DNA of 32,197 nt from an uncultured Roseburia sp. (GTDB taxonomy: Bacteria > Bacillota > Clostridia > Lachnospirales > Lachnospiraceae). Position 1 is the stretch's first letter. The number at the start of each line of letters is the position of its first letter. A program made the translations under genes and the position numbers. The notes under the pieces were generated by a model. It was not told the DNA's origin, did not search any database, and saw only the letters and a list, made by a program, of their open reading frames with translations. Shown piece by piece: positions 7,282 through 14,998 of the stretch. Where the stretch lies: the NCBI GenBank assembly GCA_947649645.1, contig CANSSP010000028.1:1-32197 (forward strand), given 5' to 3'.

Positions 7282-8040
7282 CTACGCATCGAAGGGCATA
7301 TGTTCCGCTTCATAGAGATAGCGCCTGCCCTCTTTTCCGGTGCGCCTGACAACGGCAAGATCGGTCAGGATCAGCAGCACCGTCTGCGCCAGGCGCACCG
7401 GAATTTTCGCTTGCGCTGCAAAATCCCTCGTCGTAAACGGTTCCGCGATGCCGTCGGGCAGAAACTGTCTGTAATCTGCCCTTCTGCTGATGCGGATTTC
7501 CTCCACAAACCGCTCCGGAATACGGTCGTACCGGTCGCTCCCTCTTTTCCGGTCATGGCTCCAGCCGTTTAAGAGACGAAATTCATGCATGTCGATCAGG
7601 TCGAAGCAGAACCTGAGATTGGCATTCGGGAGAAATGATCTGATTTTATAGAGCTCGATAAAAGCCTGATATACGTTTCCCCGCTTCGGTGACTTCCGCC
7701 GGGGAGACGCTTCCCCCGTCTCCTCGTCAATCCAGCTCAGCCACTTTACATGCGGAATCGGATAGACGATCGTCACAGGCCCCAGCGGCAGAAACGCCTC
7801 CAGTTTTTTCCGCATATTCTGAAAAGACCGCGTCTGAATCTCGATAATCTCTGTACCGGTACAGATATCGGCCACAAACTGTCCGACAGGAACCTCGTGC
7901 AGGTTTTCATCCGGCGCATAATAATGCTTTAATACCGCATGAACCGTCTTTTCTCCAAGGGTGCCGATTCCCCGCCGCTCTCTGCCGGCTCCGATCACCT
8001 TCTGCTTCGCCCGCTCAAATTCCGGCTCGTCGATTCCCAT
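7282..8040 (-). CDS. Nuclease-like protein with C-terminal winged helix, unknown function
   Basis: 252 aa. Residues ~22-100 show the spacing of a PD-(D/E)XK nuclease core: Glu30 in GTLGEKTVHAVL, Asp58 in VGQFVADI, then E67-I-Q69 in IIEIQTRSF, followed by a hydrophobic VTIVYPI strand. Gln in place of Lys occurs in some members of that fold. A Lys/Arg-rich loop (RRKSPKRG) and an aromatic-rich middle follow. Residues ~195-245 (FTTRDFAAQAKIP...LLILTDLAVVRR...RRYLYEA) fit a winged helix-turn-helix. The start is ATG with a GGGAG site. It begins 16 bases after lysA ends, so it probably shares the lysA transcript. I do not recognise a characterised relative, and the nuclease reading is inference from motifs. 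Confidence 0.72.
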   Translation of the reverse strand: MGIDEPEFERAKQKVIGAGRERRGIGTLGEKTVHAVLKHYYAPDENLHEVPVGQFVADICTGTEIIEIQTRSFQNMRKKLEAFLPLGPVTIVYPIPHVKWLSWIDEETGEASPRRKSPKRGNVYQAFIELYKIRSFLPNANLRFCFDLIDMHEFRLLNGWSHDRKRGSDRYDRIPERFVEEIRISRRADYRQFLPDGIAEPFTTRDFAAQAKIPVRLAQTVLLILTDLAVVRRTGKEGRRYLYEAEHMPFDA

Positions 8041-8056
8041 AACAGTTCTCCCTTTC

Positions 8057-9340
8057 CTATCCTTTTGCCGGATCCTTCATGTCCTTAAGAATATCAAAAC
8101 AGTCAAACGTCCTGAAATAATCCTCCGGCGTCTCAGCCCGGCGTATCAGCTCCGTCGTCCCGTCCTCCCGCAGCAGGATCTCCGCCGAACGCAGCTTTCC
8201 ATTGTAATTGTATCCCATCGAAAATCCGTGTGCGCCTGTGTCGTGAATCACAAGCAGATCACCCATTTCAATCTCCGGCAGCATCCGGTCGACGGCAAAC
8301 TTGTCACAGTTTTCACAGAGAGAACCCGTCACATCGTATTTGTGGTCGTGCGGCGCATCTTCTTTTCCCATCACTGTGATATGGTGATAGGCCCCATAGA
8401 TCGCCGGACGCATCAGATTGACTGCGCAGGCATCGACGCCGATGTATTCTTTGTGCGTATGCTTTTCATGAATTGCGGTTGTCACAAGCGCACCGTAAGG
8501 GCCAAGCATAAACCGCCCCATCTCTGTGTAGATCGCAACGTCCCCCAGACCGGCAGGAACAAGAATCTCCTCAAACGCTTCTCTGACGCCGGCTCCGATC
8601 ACACGGATATCGTTGGGCGTCTGCTCCGGCGCATAAGCGATTCCGACCCCTCCGGAAAGATTGATAAATGTGATATCACACCCGGTCTTTTCCTTCAGCT
8701 CGGCCACCAGCTCAAAAAGCTGTCTGGCCAGCCTTGGATAGTACTCATTTGTCACCGTATTGCTCGCCAGAAACGCGTGGACGCCGAAATGCTTTGCCCC
8801 TTTTTCTTTTAAAAGCCGGAAACCGTCGATCATCTGTTGGTGGGTAAATCCATACTTTGCATCGCCCGGGTTGTCCATAATGCCGTTGCTCATTTTAAAG
8901 ATGCCCCCCGGATTATAACGGCAGCTGATCGTCTCCGGTATTCTCCCGATCGTTTTCTCCAGAAAGTCAATATGTGTAAAATCATCCAGATTGATAACAG
9001 CGTCCAGCTTTGCCGCAAACGCAAACTCTTCCGCCGGCGTATCGTTCGACGAAAACATAATATGGGCCCCGTCAAACCCCTGTGAGTCCGCCAGCATCAG
9101 CTCTGTCAGCGATGCGCAGTCACAGCCGCAGTCGTATTCTTTTAAGATGTTTAAAATAAACGGGTTCGGCGTCGCCTTTACCGCAAAATACTCTCTGAAC
9201 CCCGGATTCCATGAAAATGCCTCCTTCACCGCCTGCGCGTTTTCACGGATTCCCCGCTCGTCATAAATATGAAACGGCGTCGGATACTTTTTCACGATTT
9301 CCTCTAATTGTTCTTTTGTCACAAATGTTTCTTTTTTCAT
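8057..9340 (-). CDS. lysA: Diaminopimelate decarboxylase
   Basis: 427 aa, a fold-III PLP enzyme of the alanine-racemase barrel type. Lys55 in YFAVKATPN is the expected PLP-linked lysine. HAFLASN, the glycine-rich NLSGGVGIAY (phosphate binding), YTEMGRFM, the CENCD active-site Cys segment and GDLLVIHDTGAHGFSMGYNYNGK follow in the order known for meso-diaminopimelate decarboxylase, the last step of lysine synthesis. The C-terminal motif usually reads GAYG; here it is GAHG. Related ornithine/arginine or carboxynorspermidine decarboxylases share the fold, but the CExxD and EMGR motifs fit LysA best. The start is ATG with AGGAG four bases ahead. It is first in a possible operon with the two unknown genes downstream. 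Confidence 0.88.
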   Translation of the reverse strand: MKKETFVTKEQLEEIVKKYPTPFHIYDERGIRENAQAVKEAFSWNPGFREYFAVKATPNPFILNILKEYDCGCDCASLTELMLADSQGFDGAHIMFSSNDTPAEEFAFAAKLDAVINLDDFTHIDFLEKTIGRIPETISCRYNPGGIFKMSNGIMDNPGDAKYGFTHQQMIDGFRLLKEKGAKHFGVHAFLASNTVTNEYYPRLARQLFELVAELKEKTGCDITFINLSGGVGIAYAPEQTPNDIRVIGAGVREAFEEILVPAGLGDVAIYTEMGRFMLGPYGALVTTAIHEKHTHKEYIGVDACAVNLMRPAIYGAYHHITVMGKEDAPHDHKYDVTGSLCENCDKFAVDRMLPEIEMGDLLVIHDTGAHGFSMGYNYNGKLRSAEILLREDGTTELIRRAETPEDYFRTFDCFDILKDMKDPAKG

Positions 9341-9784
9341 ATGCTCCTGCCTTTCTGAATTTTCTTATCCTGTTCCTTAAGCCGCGCCGGCTAACGCTTC
9401 GTCTGACCGGAATACTGCCTGCATCGGAAGCATATACACAACCGTCCCCGCTCTGGTGCCAGGCAGGTTGTTCCGTCTCCACCCACAGTCCGATGACGAC
9501 AATCGGGAGAATTTCCGGCAGCCCATACGAAAATGCAGTCAGACGTACCGGTTTCAGGCAATGTGCGACCAGCATTCCGATCACCGCGGGCGGATGCACG
9601 CTCCCGGACAGCGGACCGTCGGCGATACTTCTTTTCCCCTGGGAAAAACAGAGACGGAATCAGCCTCGTAAATTTTGATGGTACGATTCTTTCATTTTCT
9701 CTTTCCTATCTGGATAAGTTGTGGTATAATGATATTCAGTTATGGTTTTATTATCGGTGATTTCCAAAAAGCACGGAGGATTTT
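9341..9784. other. Intergenic region between lysA and the lytic transglycosylase
   Basis: These 444 bases separate two divergent genes. The right end holds the promoter and ribosome site of the transglycosylase. The rest contains no gene I can support: a minus-strand frame with a hydrophobic stretch (VHPPAVIGMLVAHC and GLPEILPIVVIGLW) is open but has no good start and runs into lysA out of frame. It could be a relic of a membrane protein gene. No clear lysA promoter was found. Confidence 0.35.
9702..9730 (+). promoter_or_regulatory. Extended -10 promoter of the lytic transglycosylase
   Basis: TGG followed by a perfect TATAAT at 9725-9730 is an extended -10 element; the -35 at the 17-base distance (TTTCCT) is weak. 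The ribosome site GGAGGA is at 9775-9780. Confidence 0.6.
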
Positions 9785-10756
9785 ATGAGTATTACAGTTC
9801 TCAATTATCTCGACCACGCACTGGTTGACAATATCAATACACAGATTCTGGCCCGCGCAGAAGCTGCGAAAGCCGCAAAAGAATCGGCCGCACAGCCCGG
9901 TGAGACTCAGACGGACAACACGTTCTCTTCTGCCCTGGACGAAGCTGTTTCCAAAACAGAATCCTCTACACAGAATACTTCTTCTTCCATCAATTGTCCA
10001 GAAGATTTGGAGTCGATTTTTGAGGAAGCTGCAAATACCTACAATGTCTCGGCAAAATTACTGAAGGCGATCGCCAAAGCCGAGTCCAATTTCAACGCAA
10101 ACGCTGTCAGCTCCGCCGGAGCCGTCGGCATTATGCAGCTTATGCCTGCCACCGCCGCCTCTCTGGGCGTGACAAATTCCTACGACCCGCGGCAGAATAT
10201 CATGGGCGGTGCAAAATACATCGCTCAGCTCCTTGAGCGCTACAGCGGCAATATCTCGCTCGCACTCGCCGCCTACAATGCCGGCGGCAACAATGTCGAC
10301 AAATACGGCGGCATTCCGCCCTTCACGGAGACGCAGAACTATGTGAAAAAAGTTCTCTCCTACTTAGATCAGGACATCACGATACCGTCGCAGTCCGGCA
10401 CCGGCTCTTCCGGTTTTAACCTGTCGGAAAGCACCAGAAAAGAGCTCACAGACGCGTTCTCCAGCCTGTTTGGCTCACAGAGCGCCGGTCAGAACGCCAT
10501 GAACGTCATCGCCGCCCTGTTCGGACTTATCGGCTCCGGAAACGCCTCATCCTCCGGACAGAACACTGCAGACAGCGGTTCTTACAGTGGCAGCTCCGGT
10601 GAAGAATATGGCATACTTCAGGCCATAAATTCTTCGAGCAGTCTTTCGGACCGCACACAGAAGAATGTGGAGGAACAACAGCGTTCCATCGACCTGCGCG
10701 TCGTCTCTGACACGATAAGGCTGCGCAATGAAAGCTCTGCAGCCGACACGCTGTAA
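9785..10756 (+). CDS. SLT-type lytic transglycosylase without a signal peptide
   Basis: 323 aa. The middle (residues ~76-190) is a soluble lytic transglycosylase domain: the catalytic Glu100 in AIAKAESNFN, then GAVGIMQLMPATA, DPRQNIMGGAKYI and AAYNAG at 162-167. Such enzymes cleave the MurNAc-GlcNAc bond of peptidoglycan to form 1,6-anhydro ends. The flanks are low-complexity Ser/Thr/Gln/Gly segments without known domains. No signal peptide or membrane helix is present at the N-terminus (MSITVLNYLDHAL), so export must use another route or the protein acts from inside; clostridial relatives of this shape also lack one. It stands alone on the plus strand with its own promoter and is followed by a perfect hairpin. 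Confidence 0.88.
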   Translation: MSITVLNYLDHALVDNINTQILARAEAAKAAKESAAQPGETQTDNTFSSALDEAVSKTESSTQNTSSSINCPEDLESIFEEAANTYNVSAKLLKAIAKAESNFNANAVSSAGAVGIMQLMPATAASLGVTNSYDPRQNIMGGAKYIAQLLERYSGNISLALAAYNAGGNNVDKYGGIPPFTETQNYVKKVLSYLDQDITIPSQSGTGSSGFNLSESTRKELTDAFSSLFGSQSAGQNAMNVIAALFGLIGSGNASSSGQNTADSGSYSGSSGEEYGILQAINSSSSLSDRTQKNVEEQQRSIDLRVVSDTIRLRNESSAADTL

Positions 10757-10758
10757 AA

Positions 10759-10781
10759 GGAATCCTGCGCGGCAGGATTCC
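10759..10781 (+). terminator. Perfect 10-bp hairpin after the transglycosylase
   Basis: GGAATCCTGC, loop GCG, GCAGGATTCC begins right after the stop codon. A T-rich tract comes about 20 bases later, inside a second, larger stem (CTGCGGCGG near 10786 with CCGCCGCAG near 10820). It probably ends transcription, with convergent minus-strand transcription beyond. Confidence 0.5.
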
Positions 10782-10925
10782 TGGTCTGCGGCGGGGGCGC
10801 TTTTTCAGCATTTTTTTCTCCGCCGCAGTGCGCACCCGCCCGCAAAGGTTTTCGCTTCGCGGACAGCCGCAATATTTTTCTTACCCGAAAGAGCAGACCG
10901 GCACAGCCGTCATCCAGGCGCTCCT

Positions 10926-11381
10926 TCAGGTAAGCGATTCAATCTGCGCTTCGAGATATTCATTGAATTCCTGCATAAATCTGCATACGACGGCGGTTTC
11001 CTCCGCGGAATAGCGCATTAAGAATTCCATATCGCGCTTCTCCCAGCGCCGGTGCCGCATGGCATGCTCATCAAACAATGTCTGTCCTTCTCCCGTCAGC
11101 CGGAAATAAACTTCCTTCCGGTTTGTCTCCAGAGTATATTTTTCGATCAGTCCCTTCGCCAGAAGTTTTTTTGTCATTTTGCTGATGGCTCCGCGCGTCA
11201 TTCCCATATGCTCCGCCACTTTTGTGACATTGGGACGGTCAAGACGACCGATAAAATCAATACAGTGCGTTTCCGAATAGCCGTACGCGTCCAGACATAC
11301 ACTCTCCGTCAGCCTGGAAAGCATGTCCTGACGTTCTAACATCCGCGCGATCTCTTTCAACAATAATTCCTGCTCACTCAC
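10926..11381 (-). CDS. MarR family transcriptional regulator
   Basis: 151 aa with a central winged helix-turn-helix (residues ~33-100): CIDFIGRLDRPNVTKVAEHMGMTRGAISKMTKKLLAKGLIEKYTLETNRKEVYFRLT, the classic MarR recognition helix and beta-wing with Asn-Arg-Lys at the wing tip. Flanking helices form the dimer interface. Start is GTG with GGAGGGTGAGAAA ahead. It begins 39 bases after the histidine kinase ends and is the last gene of the minus-strand run, so it may be co-expressed with the two-component/ABC module; it is not typical of such modules. The ligand is unknown. Confidence 0.9.
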   Translation of the reverse strand: MSEQELLLKEIARMLERQDMLSRLTESVCLDAYGYSETHCIDFIGRLDRPNVTKVAEHMGMTRGAISKMTKKLLAKGLIEKYTLETNRKEVYFRLTGEGQTLFDEHAMRHRRWEKRDMEFLMRYSAEETAVVCRFMQEFNEYLEAQIESLT

Positions 11382-11420
11382 TTTCTCACCCTCCGGTCTG
11401 CATTTCCGTACCCCTTTATT

Positions 11421-12353
11421 TTACTCTGTTTTTGTTTCCTCGTCAACAATATTTCGAAACCGGACTTCAATGGAAAAAACATCTTTTTCCAGCTTTGCCC
11501 GGACGCCGCCTCCCATCTGCTCCGTGAACTCTTTTACGATGGCCAGTCCAAGACCGGTTGTCCTGCGGCTTCTTGAAAGATCCGTCGTATAAAAGCGTTC
11601 AAACAGGTGTTCCATATCTTCTTCACTGATACCGTCCGTCCGGTTTGACACACGGATACAGACTGCGTCCGGCTCTCTGCGCAGAGCCATCTCGTATCCG
11701 CCGCACCCGTGTACAAGCGCATTTTTGATCAGATTTTCCACAATCCGCACAAAAGCCTGTCGGTCCGCAACAATATAACACGGCTGCTCTTCAATTAAAA
11801 CCTCCGGCTCACAGCCCTTCTCCACAAAATTCTCATAAAACAAAGATATCGTCTCCGCAAACAGATTTCCGGCGTTCAGCCGCTCCGGTGCAAACGTAAC
11901 TCCTCCCGCCTCAAGCCTGGCATACAAAAATAACTGATCGAGCATCCCCGCCAGATCGTCCAGCCTCCTCTCGACGATTTTTGCATACTCTTGCCTCTTT
12001 TCCTCTGTCACATTACCGTTGCAGAGCATCTGCACATATCCTTTCGCCGAAGTCAGAGGCGTGCGGATATCATGGGAAATGCTGATAATACTTTGCCGGT
12101 AGCTTTCGTTTTCTTTACAGAGCGCGCTGATTCTGCGTCTGTTTTTCTCAAGAACACAATTCATATCAGAGATGACCTTGTCCATCCCGCCCACACCGTT
12201 CTCGGCCGTCAGCATCAGATTGGTCTCATTCTCCAGCAGCATTCCCAGTTCTCCCCGCAGGTGACGCACCTCTCTTCTGTAACAGCAGAGACGGGCGGAC
12301 AAAATGCCCGCCCCTGTCAGCAATATAAATATCATTCCAATCCATCCTTCCAT
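11421..12353 (-). CDS. Sensor histidine kinase with a single membrane segment
   Basis: 310 aa from ATG 12353, which has a GGGAGGGC site; the longer frame to 12410 would enter the permease gene. One hydrophobic segment spans residues 3-22 and there is no extracellular domain. The H-box SISHDIRTPLTSAKGY places the phospho-accepting His at residue 94; the N-box NLIKNALVHG, a G1-like RTDGISEEDMEHLFERFY and the G2 box TTGLGLAIVKEF complete an intact kinase. Kinases with almost no outside part often read signals through a partner transporter, and this one lies 26 bases after an ABC permease gene. The response regulator is three genes upstream rather than adjacent, which is unusual. Confidence 0.92.
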   Translation of the reverse strand: MEGWIGMIFILLTGAGILSARLCCYRREVRHLRGELGMLLENETNLMLTAENGVGGMDKVISDMNCVLEKNRRRISALCKENESYRQSIISISHDIRTPLTSAKGYVQMLCNGNVTEEKRQEYAKIVERRLDDLAGMLDQLFLYARLEAGGVTFAPERLNAGNLFAETISLFYENFVEKGCEPEVLIEEQPCYIVADRQAFVRIVENLIKNALVHGCGGYEMALRREPDAVCIRVSNRTDGISEEDMEHLFERFYTTDLSRSRRTTGLGLAIVKEFTEQMGGGVRAKLEKDVFSIEVRFRNIVDEETKTE

Positions 12354-12379
12354 GCCGCCCTCCCTTCCCTGCGCGTCCC

Positions 12380-13216
12380 CTATCTGATATCTGCGCGGCA
12401 GAAATGCCACATCCCAAGTCCTGCCGCCAGGACAAACCAGACCGCCGACACGACAAAAGTTTCAATAACATACCCGGCAGTCACTCCCTGTATCGGGCAG
12501 GCCGCACTCCTGGTGACCAGCCAGTACGCAGAGGGCGTAAAGGTGCTGTTCCTGCACAGCAGATCCAGTCCGCTGAAGAGAAACACCGAAAGCGACGCAA
12601 CGCCGATCCCAAGTGAAATTCCGGCCGCATAATTCCGGCTTGACTCGCCGATCAGCACAAAGACCGCCGTCAGTCCGATACCCATGAGCATCTGCATCCC
12701 TGTATAGACGGCAAGATCCTGCCAGAAATGTTCTACGGCAAAGCCTTCTTTCCCCACAAACACCCCTCCGAACAGGAGAACGGCCGCGATCGCCGCCAGA
12801 TAAATGAAAATAACCGCCGCTTCCGTCACAATCAGCCTGGCACAGAAGATTTCTCCTCTTCCATTCCCTTTCCCGACAATATTTTTCATCATTCCGCCCA
12901 CATACTCGCCGACCACAAATATACTGACAAAAATAGCCGTAATGCATGGCAGCAGCTCGCCCGAAAAAAGCTGTTGCACAATACCGGCCACGCCGATTTC
13001 ATCCCATATGGAACTGCTCTCAGCCTCCATCAGATCACCGCTCTGCGTGATGACAATACCTCCCGTCCCGTTTTCAAGCTGCCCGCTCCGAATCCTGTCA
13101 GCGGTGGCAAGCATTAAATACATCAGGAAAATTATCACGGCAGTCACAATCATACAGATATAAAAACTTTTAGACTTTCTCAATTTATAACTTTCCGCAC
13201 TCAGTAAATGAAACAT
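12380..13216 (-). CDS. ABC-2 type transporter permease (lantibiotic-transport-like)
   Basis: 278 aa with about six membrane helices. The N-terminus MFHLLSAESYKLRKSKSFYICMIV is typical of permeases in the lantibiotic-immunity/bacitracin-type group of ABC-2 transporters, with a cytoplasmic amphipathic start before helix 1 and a ~60-residue loop before helix 2. It should pair with the ATPase encoded 67 bases upstream. The substrate cannot be read from the sequence; peptide antibiotic export or immunity is the family-based guess. Start ATG with GAGGAAAGAG. Confidence 0.88.
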   Translation of the reverse strand: MFHLLSAESYKLRKSKSFYICMIVTAVIIFLMYLMLATADRIRSGQLENGTGGIVITQSGDLMEAESSSIWDEIGVAGIVQQLFSGELLPCITAIFVSIFVVGEYVGGMMKNIVGKGNGRGEIFCARLIVTEAAVIFIYLAAIAAVLLFGGVFVGKEGFAVEHFWQDLAVYTGMQMLMGIGLTAVFVLIGESSRNYAAGISLGIGVASLSVFLFSGLDLLCRNSTFTPSAYWLVTRSAACPIQGVTAGYVIETFVVSAVWFVLAAGLGMWHFCRADIR

Positions 13217-13283
13217 CTCTTTCCTCCATTTTTCCGATTTTTTGTCTCAATCCGTCCCGTCAGACCTTCCGGCCTGCATCGAT

Positions 13284-14177
13284 TTAAGACAACTCCATAA
13301 AATATCCTTCCAGATCCTGCCCCGTCAGATAACTCTCCCGCAGGATTACCCCATTCTCGACCAATTGGCGATTTGTCTCCGCTGTATCCGAAAGCCGCTC
13401 AAAAATACGGATAACACCCGGCTCCGGCACATCAAAGCTGTGAATATTTATCACCTCTTCCAGTACCCTTACAGCCGTCTCCGTATTCTCCGTTACAAGC
13501 TTCTGGCATCTGCGGCAGCGCAGCGCGAGCTCCGCGGCACTGAACTCTTCTATCAAGACGCCTTCGCGGACCACTCCGTAATGCGTCGCCACCTTGGAGA
13601 GCTCTCCTAAGATATGGCTTGATATCAGAATCGTAATCTGCCTCTCATGGTTGAGCCGGATAAAAAGATCACGCATGTCTTTTATCCCCGTCGGGTCAAG
13701 TCCGTTGATCGGCTCATCCAGAATCAGAAAATCCGGATTGCGCAGCATGGAAATTGCAATCCCAAGCCTTTGTTTCATTCCCATTGAAAAATTTCTGACT
13801 TTTTTCTTTCCCACATCGGAAAGCCCTGTCAGCTCCAGCACTTCATCGACCCGGCCGCGTTCTGTAATGCCCAGGCTTCTGCGCACGATCTGAAGATTCT
13901 CCGCCGCTGTCATCCCCGGGAAGCAGCCCGGCTCCTCAATCAGCGTGCCGATGCGCATCCGCTGCCGCTTCAGATCCCGGGAACCAAACAATGTAACCGT
14001 CCCCGCGCCGGGACGTGCCAGACCTGCGACCATCCGCATAAACGTCGTCTTTCCCGCCCCGTTTTTTCCGATAAATCCGTATATGCTGCCCCTCTCTACG
14101 TGCATGCTGACCTCATTTACGACTTTCGTCCCGCCGTAGATCTTTGTGAGCGCCTCTGTCTGTAATACATATTCCAT
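13284..14177 (-). CDS. ABC transporter ATP-binding protein
   Basis: 297 aa from ATG 14177 (AGGAAGGG site). Walker A GKNGAGKTT at 37-45, the Q-loop near LIEEPGC, the signature NFSMGMKQRLGIA, Walker B FLILDEP and the H-loop SSH are all intact. The ~90-residue extension after the nucleotide-binding domain is usual for ATPases of the bacitracin/lantibiotic ABC-2 group. It powers the permease encoded next. Q-loop Glu-Glu (LIEEP) is reminiscent of the E-loop of lantibiotic-immunity ATPases, where the Gln is replaced by Glu, which supports the family placing. Confidence 0.93.
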   Translation of the reverse strand: MEYVLQTEALTKIYGGTKVVNEVSMHVERGSIYGFIGKNGAGKTTFMRMVAGLARPGAGTVTLFGSRDLKRQRMRIGTLIEEPGCFPGMTAAENLQIVRRSLGITERGRVDEVLELTGLSDVGKKKVRNFSMGMKQRLGIAISMLRNPDFLILDEPINGLDPTGIKDMRDLFIRLNHERQITILISSHILGELSKVATHYGVVREGVLIEEFSAAELALRCRRCQKLVTENTETAVRVLEEVINIHSFDVPEPGVIRIFERLSDTAETNRQLVENGVILRESYLTGQDLEGYFMELS

Positions 14178-14227
14178 AAGTCTGTTCCCTTCCTTTGTTC
14201 CTGCCTTCACAGTTCCTTATGGTTATA

Positions 14228-14274
14228 AGTATACCTGCGGGATTTTTAGAAACCTTAGGAAAATTATTAAGAAA
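14228..14274 (-). promoter_or_regulatory. Promoter and phased repeats upstream of the ABC operon
   Basis: On the minus strand a -10 box TATACT (14233-14228) has no -35 consensus. Upstream are three direct repeats read on the plus strand as TTAGAAA (14246-14252), TTAGGAAA (14255-14262) and TTAAGAAA (14267-14274), about one helical turn apart. This is the layout of an OmpR-type activator site replacing the -35 box; the likely binder is the response regulator encoded just upstream. Confidence 0.55.
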
Positions 14275-14293
14275 GTATAAAGTTTTTATCCGC

Positions 14294-14998
14294 TTATTTC
14301 ATTTTAAAACCAATCCCCCACACCGTCTGGATATAGCACTCTTCCGGCGAAATCTTTGCCAGCTTCTGGCGGATATTACTGATATGTACGTTCACCGCAT
14401 TATCCTCCCCCAGAAACTCCTCGTTCCACACCGATTCATAGATATTATTCCTGGTAAAAACTTTTCCCGGATTTTCCATAAGAAGTGCCAGGATCAGATA
14501 CTCCCGCCGGGTCAGCGACACCTCCACGTCATCGACAAATACAGTAAAATCGTCCGGATACATCACTAAATTTCTATAGCGCAGAATGCGTCCCTCCGCC
14601 GATGTTCCCCGCTTCGCGCCGCCTTCTCTGCCGCCGCTGCGGCGCAGAACCGCTTCGAGCCTTGCCAGAAGCTCCCCGGTATCAAAGGGCTTTGTCAGAT
14701 AATCGTCCGCTCCCGCCTTAAGAAGGGAAATCCGGGTATTTACATCCTCCTTTGCCGAAGCGACGATAACCATCGTTTCCGGATACTTCCCCTTTATCTC
14801 CGCCAGCACGCATTCGCCACTCATTCCCGGAAGCATCAGATCCAGGATCACCGCAGCCGGAGGTTCTCTGTCCACGCACAAAAGCGCTTCCGTCCCCGAA
14901 AACGCCTGTACACTACAGTAACCGTTCAGCGCGAAGAGCTCAGCCAGCATCTGACTGATATCACTGTCATCCTCCACGATCAGAATATAATCTTTCAC
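14294..14998 (-). CDS. OmpR/PhoB-type response regulator
   Basis: 234 aa. Receiver domain with E9/D10/D11, phospho-acceptor Asp53 (ILDLMLPG) and Lys103 (LTKPF), then a winged-helix output domain from about residue 135 (LTRREYLILALLMENPGKVFTRNNIYESVW...VNVHISNIRQKL...IQTVWGIGFKMK). The start is GTG at 14998, whose GTGA overlaps the MATE stop codon, so translation is coupled to the exporter. It ends 116 bases before the ABC operon, which has phased repeats suited to its binding. The matching kinase is probably the one at 11421-12353. Confidence 0.94.
   Translation of the reverse strand: MKDYILIVEDDSDISQMLAELFALNGYCSVQAFSGTEALLCVDREPPAAVILDLMLPGMSGECVLAEIKGKYPETMVIVASAKEDVNTRISLLKAGADDYLTKPFDTGELLARLEAVLRRSGGREGGAKRGTSAEGRILRYRNLVMYPDDFTVFVDDVEVSLTRREYLILALLMENPGKVFTRNNIYESVWNEEFLGEDNAVNVHISNIRQKLAKISPEECYIQTVWGIGFKMK

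Noticed and set aside
7137..7358. N-terminal extension of the 930-aa protein
   Set aside because: It would cross two perfect hairpins and overlap the upstream gene by 77 bases; a good ribosome site exists at 7136.
9261..9599. Minus-strand frame with a hydrophobic stretch (VHPPAVIGMLVAHC) upstream of lysA
   Set aside because: It has no convincing start, runs 80 bases into lysA out of frame and ends in a non-protein-like tail. At most a relic of a membrane protein gene.
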